Source of the DNA: Caenorhabditis remanei
Lineage: Eukaryota > Nematoda > Chromadorea > Rhabditida > Rhabditidae
NCBI RefSeq assembly: GCF_010183535.1
Contig: NC_071332.1
Span: 17,732,001 to 17,796,000 of the forward strand
DNA: 64,000 nucleotides
Reading direction: 5' to 3'
In this document: positions 10,913 through 21,415 of the stretch, one piece after another
Layout of the letters: each line of letters begins with the position of its first letter
Numbering within the stretch: position 1 is the stretch's first letter
The notes under the pieces: model-generated
The model's database searches: none
What the model saw: only the letters and a program-made list of their open reading frames with translations
What the model was told of the DNA's origin: nothing
Made by a program: the position numbers and the translations under genes

Positions 10913-13900
10913 ACAAGGAAAGTTTATCGAGTTTCACTTTTTGTATAAATTTGACCATAACTACTTTCGACCCTGAGAATTCTAAAACTGCAAGAAAAAT
11001 CTGTCAAATGCTATTTTCGCGTATACCAGCTTTTTAATTGTAAAAGTTAGACGGCATATAATTTGGTCCACGTAAGCATTTGGAAAAATTTTCTTGCAGT
11101 TTTGAAATCCTCAGGGTCGAAAGTGGGTATGGTTAAGTTTATAGAAAAAATTTCAGCTCGATGAACCTTCCTATATTATTGGAAAGCTGAGGAAACACTG
11201 ATTCCAAATAATATATACCAGCCGGTTCTACACCACCCTTCTGGAAGTTACAGCGCCTGCGGCGCTTCTCAAATAGTTCAAATTATCGAGGTCTCAGAAT
11301 TTTCTCCTACTGGTGGATCGTATAACTTCTTCCCTCGTTGATAGTTTTTGTTAGCAAAGATATGCACGGAAATCATCTTTTCAGTCTGATTTGATCCAAA
11401 AAGTTCTGCTTATTAAACTTTTTGATTGTTCGGAGGCGGTGCCAACTCTCTTCTCGGAAAAAATATAATGCAGTAGTGACCATACTTCTAATAACTGTGG
11501 CCGTTTTCAGTATAAAATGTCCAACTTTGAGAGGGTGTCACAGTATAAAAACAGAGTTTTTCCCACGCATTTTTCAAGACAGTTTGAAGAACAGAAGTCA
11601 TTTGCAGAATGAAAAGTTCTATAATTATTTTCCCCGTGAACTTCTTTTTCCCTATTTCGGAACCAAAAGCCACTGAATGGCTTGAAAACCACCTAGTGGC
11701 CTAGTCGAGACCTATTCTAACTTAAAAAAATAGACGGGCATTATGCGGGGGATATTTCTGATCTTTTTGTCCAAGTTCAAAAAAAATCGGTTCAGTAGGG
11801 AGGGCGGTAGGATCGGCGACACACAAACAAACATACAGCCGTTTGCGTTTGTTAATAGTAAAGATACCAGTCGGTTCACGTCGCCTAACGGCGACTGAAC
11901 CTCCTTCTCAACACCACCCTTCTAAGTGTTAAAGCGCCTGCGGCGCTTCTCACATGGTTCAAACAGTCGGGGTATCAGAATTCTCTTTTTCTTCTGGTCC
12001 AATAACTTTTCTTCAGTTGTTAGTAGTCTTTATTAGCTGAGCAACCCGTTCCAGAGAGAACAATTAAAGGAGGACTGAAGTCATATTTTTTGTTTCAGAT
12101 TCTGAAAAATCGAGAAATTAAAATAAATAATTTTGTCCGAGAGGACTACACGGGGGCAAAAATTCGCGTGGGAAAACTCTTCCATCTAGGCTCTTTTTGA
12201 GCCGGGAAAATGTGAATTTAGGACGTTTAGAGCGATTTTTAGCACATGCTCCAATGATGAAAGTTGTTCAGAATTTTCTGAAGTATCAGAATCTGAAATA
12301 AAAAAAATATGACTTCAGTCCTCCTTTAAAACACCCCTACATTTCTGATTAGATTTCGACAAATTACTTCAGAAGAACAGGAACTTGGTAACTATATTTT
12401 CCCCTTATCAAAAGGCAGGTGATCCTCTAAATATTAAGTTTTTTTTACTTTTGACTGATCGGCGGCGATGCCGCCTCCCTCCTCAGAAGGCAAACTAAGG
12501 CGATATTTAGACAAATCCTTATTCTAGAATTCACCATCAATTCTTGAAAAGTGTTAGTTCATTTTCTATACTCCTAATTGCTTATTTAATGGTTCAGACA
12601 TCCGGGTCCTAGAATTAATTTTACTAAATACAGTAAATGTGTTGTTTGCCTGTCTGAGAAACCCTTCACCAAAAGAGAATTTCCTATTCACACCTTCAAA
12701 ACTTGCGTTTAAAGTATTCTTTTGAAGTTTTTGACTTATCGGCGGCGATGCCGTCTCCTTCCCCCAAATTCGACTAAAACTATTTTACATATTTTTAAGT
12801 TTAAGTTGAAAAGTTAAAGAAGCCCCTTATTCAGTCTATTTTGATTTCCATCCTTCTCATTCGTACCTGACAGTACTTCACAAAAAAATCTTAACGTTCT
12901 TTAAAAAAAATACTTTTTGAGTTTTTAAACGATCGGTGGAAATGCTGTATGACTTCCCCATGAAGCTTCGGACAAAAGGCTTATTGTTAACTACTATCAA
13001 GTTTCTGACTCGGTGTTTGTAGGATTGTAATTTTTTAAACACCGTCAAAGTTGGAACTCAATCATTTATTATGACAGATTTTTTTTCCTTTTGTTCTACA
13101 AAATCTCGGCTATAACAAAATATTTACAACTTTCATATACTGGCTATGTCCTTATCAAAACAAAAATCCCAAAAAACATTTCCGACCTGGCGGTAACGAA
13201 CTCACCACCCCACGCGTGAGAGTCATCTGCGTAGACCACTACACCAAACACGCGCAGCCGAGGCGCTTTCGAGAATGCAGAGAAGAAAGAACCGAGCCAG
13301 TATGACATTGATTTTTTTGAACTTTTTTGCAATTTCCTATCTATCTATCTAGTTTTTATAAAAATCGGTCCACTACGGAGGGAGTTATGACGTGCAACAC
13401 ATAAACGGACACACGGAATCTGTTGAATATTATTAGTAAAGATATACTTTTTGCCTTTGAGGCCAGGTATTCGAAAAAAGCTAGGCCAAAGTTCGAAAAA
13501 GCAGTGGATTACAACATTAAAACGCCCGGAAATTTCACAAAAAAAGGAATATTTCTCTAACTTTGACCTTGTTTTTCTTGAACGCCAATACATATTTGAA
13601 ATCAGCGTTTTCTCGGCTTTCCAAATATATAGGTCACGACCCATAACTCTCACTATCAGAGGCCTTCCCTAGTAAGGCAGAGTAACGTAATATTAAAATA
13701 TAACAAAACTAGACTTACCGCAGTTAGTTTATTAATCACAAATACGCCTGCTTCTCTATCATAATAATCTGGTGTATACAATCCTAGAAACACATTTGGT
13801 AGCGTCAAAAGCAAACTAGTCACCGCCAGTCCGAAATATACGTGACCATAATAGACATTCCAAAACCTGTTGCCCGAAGTAGATTTCGAGGACCAAAACC

Positions 13901-14256
13901 GATGAGCAGCCATTATGATAACACTTAAAGATTGTGCGCTGTGATAATAATTCACTAAAAATCGATAGACGCGGAAAACAAAATAGGCGTTGTCATGTAC
14001 CCATATCATAAAGGGGATTGTGGTCTCGATGTGATAGAGTCGAGAGATCCACGTGTTGAGGTAGCAGAGAATGTTCTGGAATATATCATACAAAATTACG
14101 GCTCAAACAAAAAATGTGACTCACTATAGTCATATCGCACTGGAGAACTCGATAAAAAGAGTATTTGAATTCCGGTTTCCCCAAAAAGAAGAGAAAAAAG
14201 ATGACCAGACAAAATGAAGGTACACCATAACAGACCCAGATTCCAGCAATATTCAT
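10334..14256 (-). CDS. Srv-like chemoreceptor B with Helitron-bearing intron
   Basis: Exons on the minus strand: 14256-14125, 14075-13719, 10804-10523 and 10474-10334, again 303 aa with exon lengths identical to gene A (132, 357, 282, 141). The protein matches A closely: GIWVCYGVPSFCLVIFF, CYLNTWISRLYHIETTIPF, M-A-A-H-R-F-W-S-S and L-S-L-S-L-P-Y-I-L-M-A-F-D-K-N-V-Q. All frames are open. Intron 2 is 2914 bp instead of about 670 because two Helitron-like elements (11218-11864 and 11867-13442) lie in it. The flanking intron sequence still aligns with gene A. No coding damage was found, so it should remain functional if the long intron is spliced. A TC microsatellite at 10876-10911 lies in the same intron. 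Confidence 0.8.
10876..10911. repeat. (TC)n microsatellite
   Basis: About 18 uninterrupted TC dinucleotides inside intron 2 of Srv-like gene B, absent at the matching position (about 8815) of gene A, where the sequence is CTCTGCGCTCTCC. A simple expansion of a short precursor. Confidence 0.9.
11218..11864 (-). mobile_element. Non-autonomous Helitron H4 (647 bp)
   Basis: On the minus strand the element begins TCTTTACTATTAACAAACGC and ends in CTGG, inserted between A and T in Helitron fashion (host A complement at 11865, host T complement at 11217). The terminal 3' hairpin seen in the other copies is deleted (CCAGCCGGTTC runs straight into the inner block), but the second hairpin AGCGCC-TGC-GGCGCT is present at 11252-11266. 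The 5' block with GACGGGCAT... and CGGTTCAGTAGGGAGGGCGGTAGGATCGGCGAC-type sequence is shared with the other Helitron copies here. No coding sequence remains. Confidence 0.7.
11867..13442 (-). mobile_element. Non-autonomous Helitron H5 (1576 bp)
   Basis: The plus-strand left end CCAGTCGGTTCACG carries the hairpin GTCGCC-TAAC-GGCGAC at 11880-11895. On the coding strand this is the 3' terminal hairpin followed by CTGG. The right end AATATTATTAGTAAAGA is the 5' end, TCTTTACTAATAATATT on the minus strand. The interior has the AGCGCC-TGC-GGCGCT hairpin (11933-11947) and further hairpins of the type GGCGGC-GAT-GCCGCC at 12461-12475 and a G-U variant at 12741-12755, each preceded by TTTTTGAC. No open frame. 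It lies two bases from H4, in the same orientation. Confidence 0.75.
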
Positions 14257-14682
14257 TTTGAGAGAAATAAGAAATCAAGTGAGAGAAAAATTGGAAATGA
14301 AAAATGGGGGCAAAATCACTCTAACTCGACTCTAATGGCAGGTTTCAATGGGAGTAAAATAATTGTAGGGAAACGTTTAAAACCTCTTTATTTGAAAACT
14401 TTTTGAAACTCGCGTGGCTGCTGCAGACGCAGAAAAATGGTGCTCGGATTTCATAGAAGCGTTGTTATAATAACCCATTAATTTCTTCTTTCTTCGAAAA
14501 TTCTAGTTTGGTGTTATATATGTTGTACTCTTGATTTTTTTTAGTTCTAAACCCACTTTTGGGCTCGTCCAGATTTCTAGAATTTGAACTCTAAAAGATG
14601 GCCCAATAATCTTCTTTACAGTGAAATCTTTTCAAATAAAAACAAACTTTATTAACTTAACAATTAAATTAACAACCAATTA
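14257..14682. other. Intergenic: Srv-like B 5' flank and RING 1 3' flank
   Basis: About 430 bases, AT-rich. It contains the reverse-complement polyadenylation signal TTTATT at 14648-14653 serving the minus-strand RING gene 1. Nothing else is recognisable. Confidence 0.6.
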
Positions 14683-17348
14683 TTAGACCAACACTGGAAA
14701 CTCCTCCTCATCTAGAAGTCCAGAATTGCAAGTTGGACAAGTCATCTTCACTTTCAGCCAATCTTGAATACATCCGTTGTGATATCTCCTCTTGCAACAC
14801 CCACATTTTGTCGTCTCATCCTCCAAGTCCATGTTGTTAAGACAGATCACACACTCGGTGTCTTCTAGCTCATCAGAAACCTTTTCTGACAATGATAGGA
14901 GTTGTTGACAGATCACGGGCGGTCTCGACTTCATAATATTCTCATAAATGCTTCGAAATCCTTGAGAGAATACAGGAAACTCCGGGAGCTCTGGGATTTC
15001 TTCGGCTGCGTTGAATTGATTGCATTGAATCATGGCAAGTCGATCTTCCACACCGTCCATATATTCTGTAGCCTCCTTGGTGAATCTTCTCATTTCCATT
15101 CCTGCCATTTGTTTGGTTTCCTCATTTCTGGTGTTCATGATGAGCCGGTTCACTACTTCAGTGCATTTGGTGACAGGACTTTCAGTGTGAAGAATTCCTT
15201 TGATAGCCAGAAGGCTGGATTTGACGTCTTCAATCTTTTCAGCTTCCTCATTAAATGCAGTTTGACTGTCTTCTTTCTCCTCAACTCTCCGGAGATCTTC
15301 AATCACTGCCGATTGCTCCTTCAACTTCTCTTCCTGCTCCTTGATGACGTCATCCTTCTCTTCCAAAAGTCTCTCTAACATCCGAATTCTCTCATCCTTA
15401 TCCATCACTTTCTGTTTGATTTCCTCGTTTTCCAATTGATTTCTGATAAGATCCTTCCTCAGTTGCTTCACTTCAATCTTCGAAAGTCTTAACTTCTCAT
15501 TGGCTTCTCGCGTGAACTTTCCTGCTCGTTCGCATTTTGGACACGCATTCGATTCTTTCGGTTTGACTTCTTCAGATGGGGTGGGTTGTTTCATCTTCTT
15601 TGATTTCTTCTTTTTCTGGGATGGCTTTTCTATAGTATCAGCAGTTTCCTCCGGTGTTTCAGCATTCAATTCTTCTGGTTCTGGCTTGGTCTCTTCTGAT
15701 GATAGAGGGTTCGTTTTATTCGCCAGCGGCTCTTCTTCTGTGATCGGAGCAGATTCATCCACCAGTGTTTTCCCATCACACAACTCGCATCCCACGATAC
15801 TCAACCTGTCACATGCTCCTTGCTTATGCATAAATTTCAATAGCATCGGAACTTTTCTGACGAGACTATTGACCTGACACTGCATCATCGTTAGATGCAA
15901 ATGACTAGTTGACGATTCCTTGTCTGTAGTCACCTTGAAATAGATGGGCGCTGCATACTCGAGAATTCCTTCAAAGCACTTCTCCAGTTCAAAGAATTGA
16001 AGAGTTTCTTTTAAATGTTTCACGGGGAATCCAGTCTTTTTTAAAGTTTTCATTTGTTTTTGGCTCGATCGCTTCAAATGGGTTTTATAGATATTCTCCC
16101 ATAAATCCTTGATCGTCTTGCCATCCTTCAAATCGATATAGTATACTCCTCTGGTCTGATCGAAATAAGATTCAATTGATTTGAAAAACTTCTTGATATG
16201 AATCCAGTCCTTATCTTCAATTGTCTGGAACACCTTCTTCGCAACGATCATATCCATCAGAACATCACGCAGAGCATCCACTGCAAGGGTACAGTACCCT
16301 CCATCGCATGTCGGAATAGGTGTCTGTGCAAAAATCAATCGAAAGTCTTCCATTTTCACAAATTCCAAATTTTTCATAACATCTTTATCGACTTTCTGTA
16401 CAACTTCTCTGAAATTGAATGCTGATAGCTTTGGCATTTCATTTACTTCCTTCTCGAATCCAGACACATCTATATTATGATCCTTGAGCGTTTTGAGCAA
16501 CTCGTGAGCCATCACAAAATGATTTTTGTCAATCGAGAAGAGTCGGACGACTGGTTTCGTGAGGGGTACTGAGTTGAATGGTGGCAAGTGAATGGACTCT
16601 TTTCTAAGATAAACCTCAATCGCCTCCAAAATAAATCCAATCCAAGTAACGATTTGTGATAGTTCCACGGAATACTTCTCGGTTGGGTAACTCTCGATTA
16701 TTTCTTCAAAAAGTTCCGAAATGGTATCTCTAATTTCAACAGGTAAGAAATCCAGCATATTTTTCTTGAGGTCGTCGTAAACAATCTCATAATCTTCGGA
16801 TAATTCGAGAACTTCCATCAATTTTTTCAAAACCCGCTCGCCGTCCCTAGCAATTTGTTGGATATCCGGTTTCACGATCATCTCATGATGACTCCCGAAA
16901 TCCATTCGTTGCAAACATTCCTGTAGAGCCCACTCGATCTCATACCTCTGCCATTGTTTCAGCGGGCAAATATCCTTAGAACCGAAGAACCGATACAAAT
17001 CCTTTTTGTAAATATACACTGTATTCTTCAAGCTTGCGTAATCGTAAGGACACGGTGATACCACTGGGTCCATGTCAAAATGTTGAGGGGCTCCCGGGAA
17101 ACACATGTAGCTACCGATATCCTTATTCAGCTGTTCGGCTGACTTGACTATTCCGAGTTGGCCGTATTTCATAAGAGATTCGATGTTTTCCACGCTTTTT
17201 TTATTCTCGTCAAACTTCCATGTTGGCGGAATCAGCTGAAATATGTAAAATCGATGAAAAATTGTCGTCTTTTTTTACTTCTGACTCCTACCTCTTTCGG
17301 AATAAAAGCACGGAGAACTTTTTCAAAGTCGTTGGCAGATGAGGACAT
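14683..17348 (-). CDS. Coiled-coil RING protein 1 (intact)
   Basis: Two exons on the minus strand, 17348-17292 (19 codons, MSSSANDFEKVLRAFIPKE) and 17235-14683, give 869 aa. The N-terminal ~480 residues have no family I recognise but are shared by all five paralogues. Next comes an acidic then lysine-rich linker (Q-K-K-K-K-S-K-K). A C-P-K-C pair leads into a strongly predicted coiled coil (heptad-like L-x-x-x-x-x-x-L, residues about 585-680). The last 60 residues form a zinc finger with ligand order C-x2-C-x12-C-x-C-C-x4-H-x2-C-x10-C-x2-C. By family, such a domain suggests a ubiquitin ligase; no substrate is implied. It belongs to the same N-terminal class as RING 5 (G-S-Y-M-C-F-P-G-A-P) and has a longer middle segment, with an extra stretch near residues 410-460 not in RINGs 2, 3 and 5. 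Start chosen by conservation in all copies. Confidence 0.85.
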
Positions 17349-18840
17349 TTCTGAAAGATTGGGTTTGTAAGGGAGAAACTGGAAAAAGGATGAGTAGAAC
17401 GATGAGATGAGTAGTGTGAAAGAAGGAATGACAGTGCAGTCCAAATGACCCTACATAGGTCTCTTTGGGTCATAAAGCATGATAGGGCTCCTGAGAAGAA
17501 CGTTTGGCTATAGTTGAATTGCGCGGGAAAAAGGAAGCGAGATGTGAGACAGGAAAAGGAAGAATGGAAAAGGAAGAATGACTATGCATATGACTGGACT
17601 GACTAGTGAGAATGACGCAGCTAATAACGCAAGGTAATAAAAAAAGGTCTGCGTTCTTGCTCCTGGGAAAAAACGCTCAATACTTATTGGGACGTTTTGA
17701 AATGTTTGACAAACGGGTTAGCCTCTTGTCTGCTACTTTATATGTATAATACACTGCGCGACATAAATATAGACAATTGCAAACTCCAAAATGTTAAAAC
17801 ATCGTATCTCTGTCTCTTTCTTTTTGGGAAAAATCGAAAAAATGTGAAAAACGGCCTATTTCGATTGGACTTAAATACAGGCCACTCACAAAAAGTTGTA
17901 AAAATGAGAAAAATCACAAGCTAAAAACATTAAATTTGGAACCTTCGTACAAAATTGAGCAAGAAACGAGGGGAATATGTGAGGCAGGAAAAAAGGATGA
18001 AAGACTGTGCATATGTCTCGACTGACTGTGAGAATGACCTTATAACGGAAGATAATAAAGCATTTCTGTGTCCTTGCTCCTGGGAAAATCGCTCAATACT
18101 TTATGGGTCTTTGCGGTGTTTCGAAACTGTTGGGAAAGAAAACGGGTTCACCTTTCGTGTGATGGTTTGAAAATGATAATACTTGAACCTTATTGATGAA
18201 AAGTTTGTTCCATCCACATGTCCTCATATCCAAAAATCTGGGCAACCCGGGCTTTTTCGACCATTTTTTTCCGTTTAGCCCGGTCGGCGCATATTAAAAA
18301 ATGATCATCCGGTCCGGAGTAGGTCGGTGACATAGAACTTGCCGAGAGCTTCATTTTGGTATATTTTTCAGCTAAAAATATCGAATTTGAAAGGAGTTAC
18401 GCGCTGGACGGTTTTTTGGTCTCAAATGCAAAAATTGAAATCTTGTTGAAATTATCAATTTTGTAGATAAAAGAAAATCGCATTCAAGTCTTAAAACACA
18501 ACATAGTTTCGGTTACGGTAGGCAAAGGCAGAGTACCATATTCGTGACTCAGTGAGACATGTGACGCGACCGCAACGCCTATTCAAAACCCGCCAAAAAC
18601 AAATTGGCATTTCCGGTTACCCTGTCTTGAAACATCTTGCCTGCATACACCATCTGTCACAATCATTTCTGAGGAGATGAGAAGACGAATAGTCATATTC
18701 ACTGTCATCTCAAATAAATACCGAGCATTTTTACCAGGAGCACGCGGTTGTTATTTTATGACCTATGAGTTACAACTACAAAAGACTGACCAATGATTTT
18801 TTAACAGTGAAAACTTCTCAAATAAAAAAAAACAATTTTA
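17349..18840. repeat. RING-cluster intergenic repeat block, RING 1/2
   Basis: 1.5 kb upstream of RING 1 and downstream of RING 2. It contains two copies of a repeated unit with the core GCGTTCTTGCTCCTGGGAAA (17651 and, diverged, 18071), preceded by GACTAGTGAGAATGA-type sequence and CAAGGTAATAAAAAAG. Around 18200-18350 and 18555-18720 are further blocks that recur at about 30120-30240 (inverted) and at 26690-26830 and 30835-30990. Small frames at 17697 and 17955 are repeat-derived and unsupported. Confidence 0.6.
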
Positions 18841-18880
18841 TTAGCATTATTAACTCAACAATTAAAACAACAATCAATTA

Positions 18881-21415
18881 TCAAACCAACACTGGAAACT
18901 CCTGTTCGTCCAAAAGTCCTGAATTGCAAGTTGGACAAGTCATCTTCACTTTCAGCCAATCTTGAATGCATCCATTGTGATATCTCCTCTTGCAACACCC
19001 ACATTTTGTAGTCTCATCCTCCAGGTCCATGTTGTTAAGACAGATCACACACTCGGTGTCTTCTAACTCATCTGAAACCTTTTCTGATGGTGATAGGAGT
19101 TGTTGGCAGATCACGGGCGGTCTCGACTTCATAATATTCTCATAAATGCTTCGAAATCCTTGAGAGAATACAGGAAACTCCGGGAGCTCTGGGATTTCTT
19201 CGGCTGCGTCAAATTGATTGCATTGGATCATGGCAAGTCGATCATCCACAGCTTCCATATATTCCGTAGCCTCCTTGGTGAATCTTCTCATCTCCATTTC
19301 TGCCATTTGTTTGGTTTTCTTATTTTTGGTGTTCATGATGAGCCGGTTCACGATATCAGTGCATTTGGTAACCGGACTGTCTGTGCGAAGAACTCCCTTG
19401 ATAGCCAGAAGGTTGGATTTGACGTCTTCAATCTTTGCAGTCTCTTCATCGATTACAGTTTGACTGTCTTCTTTCTCCTGAACTCTCCGGAGATCTTCAA
19501 TTATTGCCGCTTGCTCTTTGATGACGTCATCCTTCTCTTCCAGAAGTCTCTCCAACATCCGAATTCTCTCATCCTTATCCATCACTTTCTGTTTGATCTC
19601 CTCGTTTTCCAATTGGTTTCTGATAAGATCCTTCTTCAATTGCTTCACTTCAATCTTCGAAAGTCTCAACTTCTCATTGGCTTCTCGAGTGAATTTTCCA
19701 GCTCGTTCGCATTTCGGACACGCATTCGATTGTTTTGGTTTGGCTTCTTCCGGTGGGGTCGGTTGTTTTGACTTCTTCGATTTCTTCTTTTTCTGGGATG
19801 GCTTCTCTTCAGTATCAGCAGTTTGCTCCGGTGCTTCAGCACTCGATTCTTCGGTTTCTGACTTAGTATCTTCTGATGATAGGGCCTCTTCTTCAATTTC
19901 TGATCCTAGTGGTTCTACAATTTCCTCCACCAGTGCTTTCCCATCACACAACTCACATCCCACAATACTCAACCTGTCACATGCTCCTTGCTTATGAATG
20001 AATTTCAGCAGCATCGGAACTTTTCTGACGAGACTATTGATTTGACAATGCAACACCGCTAGATGCAAGTGACTAGACTGTGATCCAGTCATTTTTGAAG
20101 TCTTCTTCAGTTTTGGGCTCGGTGAGGATTGCTTCAAATGGGTGTTGTAGATGTTCTCCCATAGCTCCTTGATCGTCTTGGCATCCTTCAAATCGATAAA
20201 GTAAACTCCTCTGGTCTGATCGAAGTAAGATTCAATTGACTTGAAAAACTTCTTGATATGAATCCAATCCTTTTCTTCAATTGCCTGGAACACCCTCTTC
20301 GCAAGGATCATTTCCATAAGAATATCACGGAGAGCATCCACTGCAAGGATACAGTAGCCGCCATCGTAAGTCGGGATAGGCGTCTGTTTGAACATCAAGT
20401 GAGAATCTGTTTCCATTTTCACAAATTCCAGATTCTTCATAACATCCTTATCGACCTTCTCTACAACTTCTCTGAAAGTGAATGTTGACAGTTTCGGCAT
20501 TCCATTTACTTCCTTCTCGAATCCGGATACATCTATATTACAATTCTTGAGTGTTTTGAGCAACTCGTGAGCCATCACAAAACGATTTTTGTCAATCGAG
20601 AAGAGTCGGATGACTGGTTTCGTCAGGGGTACTGAGTTGAGTGGTGGCAAGTGGATGGATTCGTTTCTAACAAAATCCTCGACTGCTTCCATAACCAATG
20701 CAACTCCAGCAAGGATTCTAGAGAGCTCCGCAGAATATTTCTTCACTGGATACTGCTCAACAATATCCTCCATACAACCCAAAATGAAATCACTCATGAC
20801 AGTTTTTACTGGCATTTTATCCGAGAATGTCTCATAGAACGTTGCCTTTTGAGAAGTGTTGAGTGTTTTGATAACAGAGTCCTGTTGATCCAAAGCCTTG
20901 TTAATTTCCTCAATAATTTTCTCCATATCCGGATTCACTATCATCTCGTGGTGGTCTCCAAACTGCATCTTCGTCCAACACTCGTTCAGAATCCAATCAG
21001 CCGCACTCCTTTGCCATCCCGCCTCCGGGAAAATTTCATCGTAATCAAACATTAAGCACAAATCGCTTTTGTGAATATATTCTTTCTTTTTCAAACTCAG
21101 GTATTCCATTGGAGTTGGAGCAATTCGTTCAAATGGGTCCATCTTGAAATACTCTACATTTTTTGGGAAACACATGTAGTCGCCGATTTGTATTTCAAGT
21201 TGCTCAGCGTGCTCGAACATATTGAGTTGACCTCCTTTCAACAGAGATTGGATGTTTTTCACGCGTGTTTTATTCTCGTCAAACTTCCATGTTGGCGGAA
21301 TGAGCTGAAATATGTAAAATCGATGAAAAATATGATTTTTTTGACTTCTGACTCCTACCTCTTTCGGAATAAAATCACGGAGTACTTTTTCAAAGTCGTT
21401 GGTAGATGAGGACAT
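18881..21415 (-). CDS. Coiled-coil RING protein 2 (intact)
   Basis: Exons 21415-21359 and 21304-18881 on the minus strand, 826 aa. Same layout as RING 1: 19-codon first exon, conserved N-terminal region, acidic/lysine linker, C-P-K-C plus coiled coil, and the C-terminal zinc finger C-V-I-C...C-P-T-C. The N-terminal third is of the second class (IQIGDYMCFPKNVEYFKMDP), shared with RINGs 3 and 4, while the C-terminal half is nearly identical to RING 1. The coiled coil lacks the short repeat (E-E-K-L-K-E-Q) present in RING 1. The 54-base intron (21305-21358) has no stop and keeps the frame, so an unspliced transcript would still encode a protein with 18 extra residues. Probable E3 ligase by family; no partner known. 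Confidence 0.85.
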   Translation of the reverse strand: MSSSTNDFEKVLRDFIPKEVGVRSQKNHIFHRFYIFQLIPPTWKFDENKTRVKNIQSLLKGGQLNMFEHAEQLEIQIGDYMCFPKNVEYFKMDPFERIAPTPMEYLSLKKKEYIHKSDLCLMFDYDEIFPEAGWQRSAADWILNECWTKMQFGDHHEMIVNPDMEKIIEEINKALDQQDSVIKTLNTSQKATFYETFSDKMPVKTVMSDFILGCMEDIVEQYPVKKYSAELSRILAGVALVMEAVEDFVRNESIHLPPLNSVPLTKPVIRLFSIDKNRFVMAHELLKTLKNCNIDVSGFEKEVNGMPKLSTFTFREVVEKVDKDVMKNLEFVKMETDSHLMFKQTPIPTYDGGYCILAVDALRDILMEMILAKRVFQAIEEKDWIHIKKFFKSIESYFDQTRGVYFIDLKDAKTIKELWENIYNTHLKQSSPSPKLKKTSKMTGSQSSHLHLAVLHCQINSLVRKVPMLLKFIHKQGACDRLSIVGCELCDGKALVEEIVEPLGSEIEEEALSSEDTKSETEESSAEAPEQTADTEEKPSQKKKKSKKSKQPTPPEEAKPKQSNACPKCERAGKFTREANEKLRLSKIEVKQLKKDLIRNQLENEEIKQKVMDKDERIRMLERLLEEKDDVIKEQAAIIEDLRRVQEKEDSQTVIDEETAKIEDVKSNLLAIKGVLRTDSPVTKCTDIVNRLIMNTKNKKTKQMAEMEMRRFTKEATEYMEAVDDRLAMIQCNQFDAAEEIPELPEFPVFSQGFRSIYENIMKSRPPVICQQLLSPSEKVSDELEDTECVICLNNMDLEDETTKCGCCKRRYHNGCIQDWLKVKMTCPTCNSGLLDEQEFPVLV

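Noticed and set aside
17697..18170. Small plus-strand frames upstream of RING 1
   Set aside because: They overlap the repeated intergenic unit, and their counterparts in other copies are not open in the same frame.
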